A stretch of DNA of 12,905 bases from Conidiobolus incongruus B7586. Lineage: Eukaryota > Entomophthoromycota > Entomophthoromycetes > Entomophthorales > Conidiobolaceae. Made by a program: the position numbers and the translations under genes. The stretch covers positions 1 to 12,905 of the forward strand of contig JNEM01007074.1 of the NCBI GenBank assembly GCA_000697335.1, given 5' to 3'. Position 1 is the stretch's first letter. Each line of letters opens with the position of its first letter. A model generated the notes under the pieces. The model was given only the letters and a program-made list of their open reading frames with translations. It did no database searches and was not told where the DNA came from. Positions 1-10,705 of the stretch are shown here, in pieces.

Positions 1-480
1 TTATAATAAATATTAAATTCCCTAAATTATTCTTTATTTGAAATAAAAAAATAGTTTTTAATAAATAGTTTACTTTAATAATGAATTACAAAGTAAAAAT
101 AAAAATTAATTATTAATATTTGAGTAAATTTTAAATAATATCTATTCTAGGTTTAAAATGGTGAATCTAATAATAAATGGTAGATTTAGATAAAATATTA
201 TCTTTATAAGCTATTGGTAAATTTTAAATGATTTTATAACGTCTATGGTTGAGTTTTAATAATAATATAACAATAAATTTCTGATAACCATTATCTAATT
301 TATATGTGATTAAGTTTAACCTTAAATTTTCAATTAATAGTATTTTAATTGAAAATTAATTAGAAAATATATATATTAACAAGATTAATAAAAATTATTA
401 ATTTTGAATATAATTAATTTTTAAAATTAGCATTATATTTGAAAAATAAGATAGTAAAAAATTTGCCATATTTTTCTTTC
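1..480 (-). mobile_element. mariner DNA transposon copy A, 5' part, cut by window start
   Basis: This is the transposase-N-terminal portion of a second copy of the mariner element found whole at 10676-11980. Read leftward from 480 it opens with a terminal repeat. The motif ATGGCAAATTTTT sits at the same offset (base 12) from the end as in the other copy, and about 21 of the first 24 bases match. At roughly 130-245 the minus strand encodes a decayed helix-turn-helix region (AYKDNILSKSTIYY, then HHFKPR), equivalent to TYRDSVLSKTTIY and YDFKARR in copy B. Colinear similarity continues to base 1 (the FYSIKEL equivalent), so the catalytic domain lies outside the window. Several in-frame stops make it inactive. 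The flank after 480 reads CA, where a TA target would be expected. The family is supported mainly through its alignment with copy B, where the catalytic region is visible. Confidence 0.85.
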
Positions 481-1706
481 CAAATTAATATTTTATTTAA
501 ATTAGACAATAATAGAATATTTTTGTAATAAATAAGAGGAATATCTATATAATTAAGTAATATATTTATGTTGAAATAATATTTGCAAATTAATCAAATA
601 TTATAAAAAGAAATATTATTTAATGCAATAATTTCAGTTATATCATTTGTACTATAATTTTTATTATGTATTAATAGATTTCAATTTTTTTATTTTTCCA
701 TATGATCACTATCAACATAAAGATATTATTTAAAATTAATCATATATCAAAATGATAATTAAATGAATATCATGTGTTATATGTGTAATTACAAAATTGA
801 GTTAATTAGTTAGTTAACGGGAACAAATTTGAGTATTGTTAAGTAAATATGAATTTATTTATAGAATATATATTCGGAAATGAGTATCAATATAATGGAT
901 TATTAATTATTGTGCCTAAATCCATTGTAATTATGTATATTTTTGCCTAAATATAAATTGGTTTATCCCCCTAATTAACACAATATATCAAATCAATATT
1001 ATCTATTTTCATTAATTATATACTTAATAGCGGAATTTAAATTAATGAATTAAATTATATAGGTATATAAATAGAATTTTATAAGATTTGATTACTGATT
1101 AAAAGTTAAAAATTGGACTTTTTTCATTATAGCAAACAGTAAAGTTAGTGGAGTAGAATGTTTCATATTCATGTCTGGAGTTAAAATAATAGTTATAATT
1201 CATATAATACTAAAAATAATTAGATTTGGATATATATATATTAGAAATTAGAATCAAAAGAATAAAATATTATATAACTAAATACTTATAATTAACTGGT
1301 TAATTATCTGAATTGAGGATTAATTAATACAGCCATTACACGTTTGTATTTACCAGTTTTGTAAGCACAGCATTGTTGGTTTGAATATATATAAAAATAT
1401 TATTGAAATATTACTGTTTCATAGTATCCCTGTATATTAAAAGCTACTATTTAAATTTCTATATATATATATATAATATCACGGTGAATTTTGGTTATAA
1501 AAATTATTAATATTATTATAATTAAAAACACTATCCAATAAAACTGTCAAATTATTTTCATTCAAGGTATGAAAGAAAATCTATATATTGTGTTACAAAA
1601 CAATGCAAAGCAAGAATATATTGTTTTTCATGACATATTTTTTCAAAGTGTGTTCATGATATGATAATTAGATTCTTATATTATTATCTCACATATCATC
1701 TTTTGA
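481..1706. other. AT-rich intergenic spacer
   Basis: This stretch holds AT-rich, stop-dense sequence in all frames. I see no gene, RNA gene or transposon terminus. It includes a short (TA)n run near 1461-1475 and a weak TGGATT/AATCCA inverted pair around 895-930. None of these is enough to assign a function. Confidence 0.6.
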
Positions 1707-2124
1707 TTAAAATAATCTTAAATTGTTAAACAATAAATGATTCAAATTCGAGCTCTTGAAGATCAATGCAACTTGGCAAAATCCATAAATTTCCGATAGT
1801 CTAGTAAGGAAAATATTGACTAAATTTCGAATAATATCATTAGTATATTTGGTTTTATTATTATACCAGCAATTTTGAAATAGAATCATAAACACTGATT
1901 CATAATTAATTAACAAAACATATAAATGCTTTTGAAGTTAGAATGAAACCTATATTGAGTTTTTGAATTGAAATTTTCAAAAGGACAACTGATTGCCAAT
2001 AAACTCTATGTTGCAAAGATTCTGTACAATATTCATATGATCTCACAAATTCATATGCAAATGCTTTATTTCCCTTGAAACTCAACAGTCTTATTAATAA
2101 TTGTCCGATATAAACCCTTAAAAA
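1707..2124 (-). pseudogene. Unidentified coding-like stretch, probably a decayed gene
   Basis: Two long open runs abut on the minus strand. One covers 2124-1909 (72 codons without a stop and no Met start, including EFVRSYEYCTESLQHRVYW). The next, in another frame, covers 1916-1707 (69 codons, including NCWYNNKTKYTND and LTRLSEIYGFCQVAL). In sequence this rich in A and T, where stops are frequent, two adjoining runs of this length on one strand are notable. The composition is also less AT-extreme than the flanks, with Trp, Cys and Arg codons. The overlap around 1909-1916 could be a frameshift in a dead gene. A spliced gene is less likely because I see no convincing donor and acceptor. I do not recognise the family. 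It is divergent from the transcription factor gene that starts about 320 bp away. It could also be chance. Confidence 0.3.
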
Positions 2125-2381
2125 CTACAAATTATAATTCAATTCTTATTTAAGTACTATCTAAAAATGAAAAAAATATGACTATCAATTTTATCAAGAT
2201 TTATAAAATAGTAAATTTGGAAATAAACCAAAAACCATTTTTTTTGTACTTTAGATTATGCAATTTTAATAAAAAATAAACCAATCAACGAAATTTAAAT
2301 TAATACTTTTATTATTTAATTAAATTTAATCAATGCATTTATATAATTTAATAAAAAAATTTTTTTATTTAAAATTTATGA

Positions 2382-2388
2382 TATAAAT
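2382..2388 (+). promoter_or_regulatory. TATA-like box upstream of the transcription factor gene
   Basis: TATAAAT lies about 60 bp before the ATG at 2444. Its position would suit a fungal core promoter. The whole flank is AT-rich, so such a motif is expected by chance and the call is weak. Confidence 0.2.
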
Positions 2389-2443
2389 ACTTAAGCATTG
2401 ACAATTATCAAACCATTTTTAATCTTAAATTAAGAAAATCAAA

Positions 2444-4335
2444 ATGAGATCTAAGCAAAGTTGTGGCGAATGCACTCGTCGAAAAATCAAGTGCGATAGG
2501 GGATCGCCTTGTACCAATTGCGAAAAATTCAACAGTTACTGCTACTACGTGAAGAAGGAGGTTAAGTTGGACAATGGTTGGAAGGAGTTGACTAATGGGA
2601 CGCTGACAGAGACCCACTTCCAGTTCGAACTGATGCCGTTCAATGGCGGTGGCGATAAATTAAATTTGGGGGGATTGAGCAGATATCGGTTTAACAAGTA
2701 TTTGAAATTGGAGAGAAGGTTGGCTGGTTTGAATTATACTTTAAATAAATTAGTGAATCAAAGTATGGTAGATCCTAAAATTGAAATGTTGTTGGTAAGT
2801 TTTATGAATAGTCATAGTTAGAATTTATATACTAAAAACTAGTTAGAGTGGCTTTGATTTTAAACTTTACGAAAATACCATTGGGACTCAAGTGGCTAAA
2901 AAAGTTGTAAAGACTCGACCTAGATCCAAACTTCATCATCCCGACGTGAATCCTCAAATGAATGAACTCCTCAGCGATTTGGTATCTATGAGCTTCGACT
3001 ACTGTATCATGTGTCCCGTATCTTTCGATACAATTCAAAAGTGTTATACCAAATCCGGTATTAATTCGTACTTGGTTATGGCTCTCGCAGCTTGTATGCT
3101 ACCTCATTATCTCATACTAAGAGGAAGATCGGAGAGGTTAGAACTCGCTGATAATATCTTTTATTTGAGAGCTTTGCATCTATTCAATAATCCAAATACC
3201 CCATCTATGGAGTTGGTTTGGGGCTCTCCTTCTCTACTGCTGCTGGAATTACAGTTTGGAAATATTTTAAGCGCTTTAATTCATTTGCAAAAGCTCACAT
3301 CGTAAGTTTTTAAAAATGAGTTAATTGATTTATATTAATCCAGTATATGGTTATAGTACATGCTTAGAATTGAGATTACACTGTTTGGACGAGAATTTCT
3401 CACAAATCCCCAAGTTAGATCCATCAATTAGTCATAGTGAAATACGAAACGGATGGTGGGGATGTTTAGCTTCAGAAGCTGTAGCGTCCTTACTATTTCT
3501 CCGACCTGTGAACATGGAGCCAAGTCCAAGACAAACGCAAATTCCGCATCCTCACTTCAATTTCAGCCCATCACCATTTGATTTGTTCAACGACGGAGAA
3601 TTTAACCATCATCACTCATTCACTGACTCTTACTACCAAATCCACTCCAACTTCAATAGCTATGCCAAACTTACCTGTCTTGCTGTATACATTGGCAAAG
3701 CTTTGAATATGTACTTGAAATTCTATACGAATATTCCAGACCAGGTGAATATTTACCAGGATTTAAAGTACAAGTACTTCTCTCTGTTCGCATCTGTCGA
3801 TGGTCAATTCGGACTACCTATGTATATGGAGAAACTGCAGTCTAATCCAGAATTTTACGCAACATCTGCGCATTTGACATCATGTGTGACTTACCACGGT
3901 CTGAACGTCATTTCTTGCTTAATTGAAAGTAAGTTGGACAAAGAATTCAACCAGTTGGGCCACTCCAACGCAGCACTGCATCAAGCCAAAACCCATGCTA
4001 TGAATTTACTCAGCTTTATCAAAAACACGATTCTTCTACCCAACTATCCAATGCCCACAATCGATATGACTGACTACTACATCAGTTCTCAAATCATCCC
4101 AGTGATTCTTCTTCAACTTACAAAAGCTTTCGTCCCTGTACAATCCTCCAGCGATCTGGACAATTTGAAGCTTATAGCAGCGATCATTCAGAAGTATTCA
4201 ATATTGAGTTCAGCTTACGAACTTTACTTCGAATGGTGTCAGCATATTATCAAGCATAACGGTCAGTTCAGTTTCTCCAAAGTTCAGAAAACTGATAATA
4301 CTATGGTTATTGGATTGTTGAGGGAGAATTGGTAA
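2444..4335 (+). CDS. Zn(II)2Cys6 fungal transcription factor, three exons
   Basis: This is a likely nuclear sequence-specific DNA-binding regulator; its target pathway is unknown. Joining 2444-2794, 2847-3301 and 3357-4335 gives exactly 595 codons including the stop, so 594 residues. The zinc cluster is at the extreme N-terminus, Cys7, 10, 17, 23, 26 and 33, spaced C-x2-C-x6-C-x5-C-x2-C-x6-C, with the basic stretch TRRKIK between the second and third Cys. A short leucine-containing segment at about 86-104 could serve dimerisation. From about residue 165 the sequence resembles the fungal-specific transcription factor domain (Fungal_trans, PF04082), including the EIR..WW motif at 298-303 followed by LLFLRP. 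The start is fixed by an in-frame stop at 2426-2428 and a purine at -3. No gene of an obvious pathway adjoins it. A decayed paralogue lies at 7703-9550 and supports the exon structure. The family and gene model are secure; the specific role is not. Confidence 0.93.
2795..2846 (+). other. Intron 1 of the transcription factor gene (52 nt, phase 0)
   Basis: The donor is GTAAGT at 2795, directly after a complete Leu codon. TACTAA at 2830-2835 is a good branch-point candidate, and the acceptor TAG ends at 2846. The AG at 2841-2842 is only about 7 nt past the branch site and would create a stop. Using 2846 restores the frame (SGFDFKLYENT). Retention would add eight residues and then a stop. Confidence 0.9.
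3302..3356 (+). other. Intron 2 of the transcription factor gene (55 nt, phase 2)
   Basis: The donor is GTAAGT at 3302. The acceptor TAG ends at 3356, giving a split TC|T serine codon and then TCLELRLHC. TTAAT at 3335-3339 is a plausible branch site. A nearer CAG ends at 3343 but gives a stop four codons into exon 3. The decayed paralogue keeps TTATAG at the 3356 position and lacks the CAG, which supports the chosen acceptor. Confidence 0.85.
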
Positions 4336-4722
4336 ACATAATAAATTTGTAATAGTATTAATCAAAAGTATTTAATTTTAAAATAATTTTAAATTTATCA
4401 AGATATTATGAAGAGAAACTATCTTTTCACTTTCAAGTTCCAAAACACTTACGATATTCTGGTTATTAAACTAATTATGGTCCGTTTATTTGTAACCAAA
4501 TCAGAATTTGTGATGTTCTAAGTATCACATTCAAGTGTTTAAAACTGTAAAATATTTTAAACTATATTGAATTTCAAATTTTATAACTAGTGAATTTTTA
4601 CCCGAATTTAACCATTTGAAGTAAAACCAAATTTAATGTTGAATCAACAATAATTTTTTATACTTGATAAATTTTTAAATATATTATTAATATTAATGTA
4701 TCAATGTTGATTAAAATATCAA

Positions 4723-4726
<4 letters not shown>

Positions 4727-4756
<30 letters not shown>
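4727..4756. repeat. (TA)15 microsatellite
   Basis: Fifteen uninterrupted TA units lie in the spacer about 390 bp downstream of the transcription factor stop codon. A perfect run of this length is self-complementary and likely to vary in length. Confidence 0.95.
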
Positions 4757-4760
<4 letters not shown>

Positions 4761-5551
4761 GCATTTCTCTCACAGAATATTTTATTAATTTACTAATATA
4801 TTTTAGCTAAATTTATAATTATTTGGACTTTGATTAAAATAGTATATTAAATTTCAAATTTAGATGAATGATTCATTTAATTAAAAATTCAATTAATTAG
4901 GAGTTAACTTGGCTATCAAATTAATCCTAAATACATATTAATTTTTACATTGATTAATCAACATTAATTAGGATATAAACATATTGAAACACAATAACTA
5001 TGATCTGCATCAGTTTGAATACATAATATTCAAAAAAAATTACCAAAATTAAAACATGTGAAAGATATTAATTTTCAAAATGTTAATTCAAGTAAAAATT
5101 AAATTTAAATGAGTCAAAATAAGTTCAATTAATCTGATATCATACTTTAATTATAATAATCATTATAATCCATATGATCATTATAAATATTTGAAAAAAA
5201 ATATTAAATAAACTAAAAAATAAATTAATTAAATATTTTTAATATAAGAAAATTAACAAAAAAATATATAAAAAGTTTTTATAAATATTTTTTAATTAAA
5301 TTAATAATTAAATATTTTTTTAATATTATAAAACTATATAGCTATATTTAATAAATAAATATTGAAAATTATAACGTTTAAAAATTTAATATAAATATTT
5401 TTACATAATATTATTGATATTAATTTAAAATTATATCACTTATACCCTGTTTAATTTTATTAATAAATAATATAAATCTTTTAGTTGAAAATAGCCTAAA
5501 ATATAATAATTTAGTAAAGTTTTTAAAATATTAATTAAAATTTATTATTTT

Positions 5552-5571
5552 ATAATAATAATAATAATAAT
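5552..5571. repeat. Short (ATA)n / (AAT)n microsatellite
   Basis: About six to seven trinucleotide AAT units lie in tandem within the AT-rich spacer. Nothing suggests a role. Confidence 0.8.
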
Positions 5572-5716
5572 ATAACCTTTGAACTTTATTAATTTATTTG
5601 AATTTAATTGTTAATAAGTAAATAAATTATATCTAAGAATATAATAATAGAAATATATTAAAAGAGCCAATTTAAATATAAAGATTTATAGGGTATAGAA
5701 AATTGTTTTTATATAA

Positions 5717-5732
5717 TATATATATATATATA
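5717..5732. repeat. (TA)8 microsatellite
   Basis: Eight TA units lie in the same spacer as the longer (TA)15 run. Nothing suggests a role. Confidence 0.8.
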
Positions 5733-7702
5733 TTTTATTACCATATTTTATTGATTTTATCCCCTAATGATATTAATTATATAACTTAATATTTTCTCTA
5801 TAGTAATTGAATTTATTAGAAAAAAAATAATAAATTTTGTAGAGATTATATTTAAAAAAATATATTAAATTTCGATATTTATATTTTTAAAATAAAAATG
5901 GAATAATTTAATAAATTTACATAGTGATCTTAATTATTTATTGAATATAGAATATTATTCAATATTTATTCATTATTCATTTAATTTTTAAATATTTAAA
6001 TATGATAAATTTTTACTAAGCAAAATAAATATTTTTAATATATAAATCTATTTGGTATATAATATAATTTTATTTTGATATTTTATATTCCTTAGAATTA
6101 TTTTTAATAATGGATAATATTAATACATTATATAAATATATTGCTCTATGCTATCTAGATATTATAGAGGAACGAATCAGATATAATTAATAGTTTTATA
6201 TAAAATCTATTTTAATTTTTTTATTTTAAGTAATATAATATTAATTATCTTTACTAGAAATAAGTTAATAAAATCACTAACTCAAATTTTATTCATTATT
6301 TTATATTTTTTTTTAAATTTTGTATTGCTTTTATATACCTTTATATTGAATCAGATATTTATTATTTTTTTTGAATAAAATTATAGAGTTTAAACTCTTT
6401 ATTATATTTAATATATAAAATATAAATGAAATCTATATATTCTAAAATTTAATATTCAATATATTGAAATTCAGGTAAATTTATTGAATATCTTTTTTAT
6501 TTAGTATTAATTATATATAAATATAAATAATTTTTTTTAAAATATTTTTTATAATATATTATATTAAATAAAAATTAAAATTAACAAAATAGACTAGTTG
6601 TTCTATCAAACGAATTAAATATCATATTATATATACTTAAGTTTTTTTATATTTTTATTTAAATAATCCAAATAACTTTTAATTATATAAAGGTAATATG
6701 TGATAAAGGTAAGATAATATATAATAAGTCTTAAATCAGATGTGACATAAGGAATTGAATATATTGATGCTTATTTTTATGATTTGGACAGAAATAATTA
6801 ATATAATTATATTAAAAAAATTTTAGAAAATATTAATTAAATAATAATTATAATAAAGGATTTTTAAATTTAAGCAAATAATGATTAATGGAAAAGTCAG
6901 AATAGAATAATGAGATAATAAGAAAAAGTAAAGAAACTATGCTTATTGGTTAAACTAATTCTATTTATTTGATTAAATTAACTTTAAAACTAAATTACTT
7001 AGTAAGTTCAAGGTTAATATAAATATGGAGTTATATATTAAAATCTAAAATTATATTTTTTTAGAAAATTAAAAAAAAATTGAAATTAAAGAATTATTAA
7101 AGATCATAAAAAATATTATTAACCTTATTAATAAATTGTCAAAACTATAAATTGAAATGTTTAATATTCTATTGAATATAAAGATCATTGAGGAAATATA
7201 TTGATATAAAAAGAATTAATATAATTTTAGTGATCATTAATATAGATATAAGTCTCTAAGGGGAACAATAGTCCTATTTTAACTCTTCTAACTATTCAAG
7301 TCAAAAAATTGATAGATTGATTTAAAAACTTTATAAATTTTTAAAAAAGATTAAAATTATTAAATGAAATAAATATTAAAAATCTCAAATTATACTTTAA
7401 ATTTGGCAATTTTATCATTGAATATATTATGATTTTATAAAGATAAAACTATAAAATAATTGTAATGTAATCATAATATATAATTATATTTCTTATTAAA
7501 GTTTATATCTATTATATTATCATATTTAGATAATAAAAAATAAAATATTATATATAAATTACAGAATACTATATTAAACTGTCACTGATAAATGAACTGT
7601 GACCAAAATTATTTTAATTAATTACCAATAAATATAAAAATCTGATATATATGATAAAAGCCATATGATGTTGTCTTAAAACAATATAATAATTTACGAG
7701 TA

Positions 7703-9550
7703 TTACGAATTCTGGCGTAATAATCCTATTATCATCTTATCATCAGATTTCTTCACCCAGGAATGTCAATTGTCAGTTTCCCATGATGAATTGTTAGACT
7801 TGATCAGAACAACATTCATATACCAAAATAATGATTGTGTATCTTTGAATGGTAGCTGCAATGGGTTGGAGATGCTCAAGGTCGATTGCGGACCTTACCA
7901 GGACGAACACTTTGGTGATTTGAAAGTAAACAATGGTGATGGCTACGAATTGAAATAATGGCCAGTCAGATCAGTATCTAAAGTGGGAGAGCTTGAGAGG
8001 AAGACCGTACTCTGGATAAAGTTTAAGATCTTTGTAGTGTGGGTTTTTACCTGGATAAGAATTTTGTCGGATTTGGACTCTTGTTAAACTCCATTTTGGG
8101 TGGCTTTCGGTCGGGTATATCAGCACCATTATGACTGCAAATAACACACACGATAACAGGGTCGTAGCAATTGTATACTATTCGAGATTGGACTTTGTTT
8201 TCTGCATCAGTCATAGGATGCCGAACTTGCCGTTCACTGATGTAAACAAGGGGAAGTATTTGTACCTCAATGTGTGGTAAGTTTCCACCTGGTCAGAGAT
8301 ATCATTGAAGATTTTGAGGTGCATGTTTAGGGCTTTGCCAATGTAGATGGATTAAAAACTAAACTTGAGGTAGCTGTCGAAATTGGAGATAATCTAGTAG
8401 ACTGAACAGCTGAAAGCATCTCTATAAACATTGCTATCGCTGACCGAATTGAGTGTACAGTGATTGAAATTGAATTTGGGATGTGGGATTTATATTTATA
8501 TGAGACTAGAATCATAATTAACAGGTTGCAGGGGTAATAAAGAGGCTACTATTTCAGAAGATAAACTTCTCTACCATCTACCTCGCATTTCACTCTGGGT
8601 TACGCTTGGATCCAACTTTGGGACGTGAGTAAATTTTTCAAATAGTTTAATCTAAATTTTAAGTACGTTCTATAAAAGTCAGTTCAATCAAATTTCTATT
8701 GAAAAATACAACTTATAATCTTTTATAAATGATTCAATCGTTTTCAACAATAATCATATTGTAATTTCAAACAAATTAAAATTGACATGCCCTGTACCAA
8801 CTCCAGCATTTGATTATTAGGACTGCTTTATAGTTTCAAAGCACAAAAATTAAAAATATTATCTTTGAGGTTCAATTGGTGAGATCGTTTTTTCTCGATA
8901 TCAGATAATGTAGCAACATACAACAACAGTACAATTTACCAAATATGAATTAATTTCTGATTTCTTATAGAATTTATTGAGAGCATAGAAGATTACGAGG
9001 ATTATGACATATTACTCCTAACCTATTGCCATCAAACTAATTAGAATCATATTCATGTCTGCATTCAATTCGGTGCGTTACTGTTTCAGTTTTGGTGATT
9101 TATTTACAGTTAGAAACTTTAGATCCGATGATATTTTTATAAAGACTAAAACAAACTATTCAAATTTTTAATTTATATTACTAATAAATATATGTTTAAA
9201 ATTGGAAATTTTTTTTTCAATCTTTAGATTTAACTGATTTTGATTCATTATTTTATTCAAAATATAATTCAAATTTGCCAGTCTTTAATTTCATATATTT
9301 TTTAAAATTCTACCTGTTTTATTCTCTCATATCCATCTTATTCCTCCTTTGTAAAATGGTATTATTACAAATTCATACTTGTTATCGGTAAAAATCCCTT
9401 GATTCTACAGCTTCCACCAATTTTGCAACTGTACTTTATTTCTCAGTTAGTAGCAGCAAGTGTTAAACATTCAGCAGTTTGGTCAAGGTGAATCACAATC
9501 ACATTTTTACTTTCAGTGCCTTGGTACACAACAGTTTTGATTGGGCGCTA
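7703..9550 (-). pseudogene. Full-length decayed paralogue of the Zn2Cys6 transcription factor
   Basis: The minus strand aligns with the gene at 2444-4335 from start to stop codon (1848 against 1892 bp). The start codon equivalent at 9550-9548 reads ATA. Just after it, KCDCDSP and PNC match the zinc cluster KCDRGSP and TNC. Exon 2 (about 9156-8715) shows KSEINSYLV against KSGINSYLV, then LKDNIF against LADNIF. Exon 3 (8669-7703) shows PKLDPSVTQSEMRGRW against PKLDPSISHSEIRNGW, and YIGKALNM is identical. In the 44-residue stretch beginning there I count 27 identities. The copy ends with a TAA aligned to the live stop. Many in-frame stops and frame changes make it dead. Sequence about 50 nt long remains at both intron positions, but the donors are eroded, so the duplication was genomic. 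It may descend from this gene or from a sister in the family. Confidence 0.93.
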
Positions 9551-10675
9551 TATTCTCTAATTTGTTTTAAAATTCATGGAATGATATCAAACTAGTTTTG
9601 TATAATCTTTTTTTAATACTTCTGTTATTATATCATTGTTTACAATAATTATCAACCCATTTAATTAATTAATGCTAATTAAGGAATGAGCCAATTAACA
9701 TTGCGATGCATGAAATTCGTATGCTTTACAATGTTAGATTGATAATCTGTTTTTTCAACATTTACAAATTATTAAATTGAAATTAACGAATATAAAATTC
9801 TTGTTATTATAATTATAAACTCATCTAACACAAAATTAATAGTGTTATCATACGTTGAGTTTAGTTAGAGCTTTTGAAGGTAAATATTTGAGTTTCCAAA
9901 ACCTTAATTTTTATCGATTAAATAATATCAAGTACATAGTTTACTTTTTCCATAGGAATATTTCCAAAATTGAAGTTCGATGAATTTGAGTTGATTATAA
10001 CAGTATTGAGAATTTTGCTATAATTCATAAACATGAGATATATTTATAGTTTTACATGATTTATTGAATTGATTCACTATCCTTACAGTGTTCTCATTGT
10101 CCTAATTTTAAATGGCAAATTATAATTATCATTTTAAATTCAATCATGACTTTCATACATTAATTTTCAATTTGAAATTTTAGTATACATATATATAATA
10201 ATTGATATAGTGATTGAAATAATAATTAAATATGTTAAATTGTAATTAATATATCAAACATTTCACCCAAAAATAGTATATAGTGATTTATTTATTTTTT
10301 CTAGTTATGGTATTTTATATTTTATGATTATCCACTGTTATGATGATGATAAATTTCGCCTAGGTACAGAAATTAACCCAAGATTTTAATTTTCTTTATG
10401 AAACAGTCTAATTATAATAATAATTCCTTTGTAATTTCAACAATCACATTTTATATTTTTCATATTTGAAATCAATCCTAACTTAATTATTTCCATCTGA
10501 TTGAAATAATTTGAGATATACTCCAAATTTCAGATTTTCTAATAATAGTATTATAATTAGAAATCAAAAATATTATTGATATAACAAAATTGTTTTGAAT
10601 ATTTTAAAGGGTATTTAGAATATTATAAAGTTTTTATGTAATTTTATTGAATGAAATATTTAAGTTATTAGTGTA
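9551..10675. other. AT-rich intergenic spacer
   Basis: This spacer separates the lost start of the dead paralogue from the left end of mariner copy B. No gene is recognisable. About 9841-10080 shows a weak, gapped similarity on the same strand to 1707-2000, including a shared GAGCT(C/T)TTGAAG block. This may mark a second remnant of the unidentified stretch there or be chance. Confidence 0.5.
10674..10675. repeat. TA target-site duplication, left side of mariner copy B
   Basis: TA directly precedes the left terminal repeat and is matched by TA at 11981-11982. Mariner elements insert at TA and duplicate it. Confidence 0.75.
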
Positions 10676-10705
10676 GAAATTAAATAATGGTATAATTTTA
10701 AGATT
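10676..10705 (+). repeat. Left terminal inverted repeat of mariner copy B
   Basis: It begins GAAATTAAATAATGG at 10676. It matches the reverse complement of the right end in 24 of 30 positions. This is the transposase 3' side of the element. Confidence 0.85.

Larger units (their letters stand above)
4336..7702. other. Extremely AT-rich intergenic spacer
   Basis: This is 3.4 kb between the 3' ends of the live and dead transcription factor genes. I found no open frame of useful length, no tRNA-like or rRNA-like sequence and no transposon terminus in it. It holds several simple repeats, listed separately. About 6690-7300 is slightly less AT-extreme and may contain an unrecognisable old insertion, but no motif could be read from it. 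Confidence 0.65.

Noticed and set aside
2408-2617. 69-codon minus-strand open frame over the zinc-cluster exon
   Set aside because: It is antisense to an exon with a perfect Cys6 motif and has no protein-family features of its own.
2832-3038. 68-codon minus-strand open frame over intron 1 and exon 2
   Set aside because: It is the antisense shadow of the spliced gene.
4340-4345. AATAAA just after the stop codon of the live gene
   Set aside because: It lies only five bases after the stop in AT-rich sequence, so it cannot be told from background as a polyadenylation signal.
7400-7450. AAATTTGGCAATTT and TATAAAGAT resembling pieces of the mariner 5' end
   Set aside because: The spacing between the two pieces is about 30-40 bp, against some 260 bp in the real copies, and the flanking sequence does not align.
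7580-7604. GTCAC ... GTGAC inverted pair
   Set aside because: A five-base stem with a loop of about 13 bases is too weak for a terminator or an operator call without other support.
7770-7958. 62-codon open frame on the plus strand, without an ATG at its first position
   Set aside because: It is the antisense of the C-terminal part of the dead transcription factor copy, whose minus-strand reading matches the live gene (FVLVRSAIDLEHLQPIAATI against FVPVQSSSDLDNLKLIAAII).
8327-8515. 62-codon open frame on the minus strand
   Set aside because: It lies on the same strand as the dead paralogue but mostly in a frame that does not match the live protein. The homologous reading (IPHPKFNFN, YIGKALNM) runs in other frames across the same bases.
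10101-10135. AAATGGCAAATTAT resembling a mariner terminal repeat
   Set aside because: The preceding bases do not match the terminal GAAATTAAA, and no colinear transposase sequence follows. A short AT-rich match is expected by chance.
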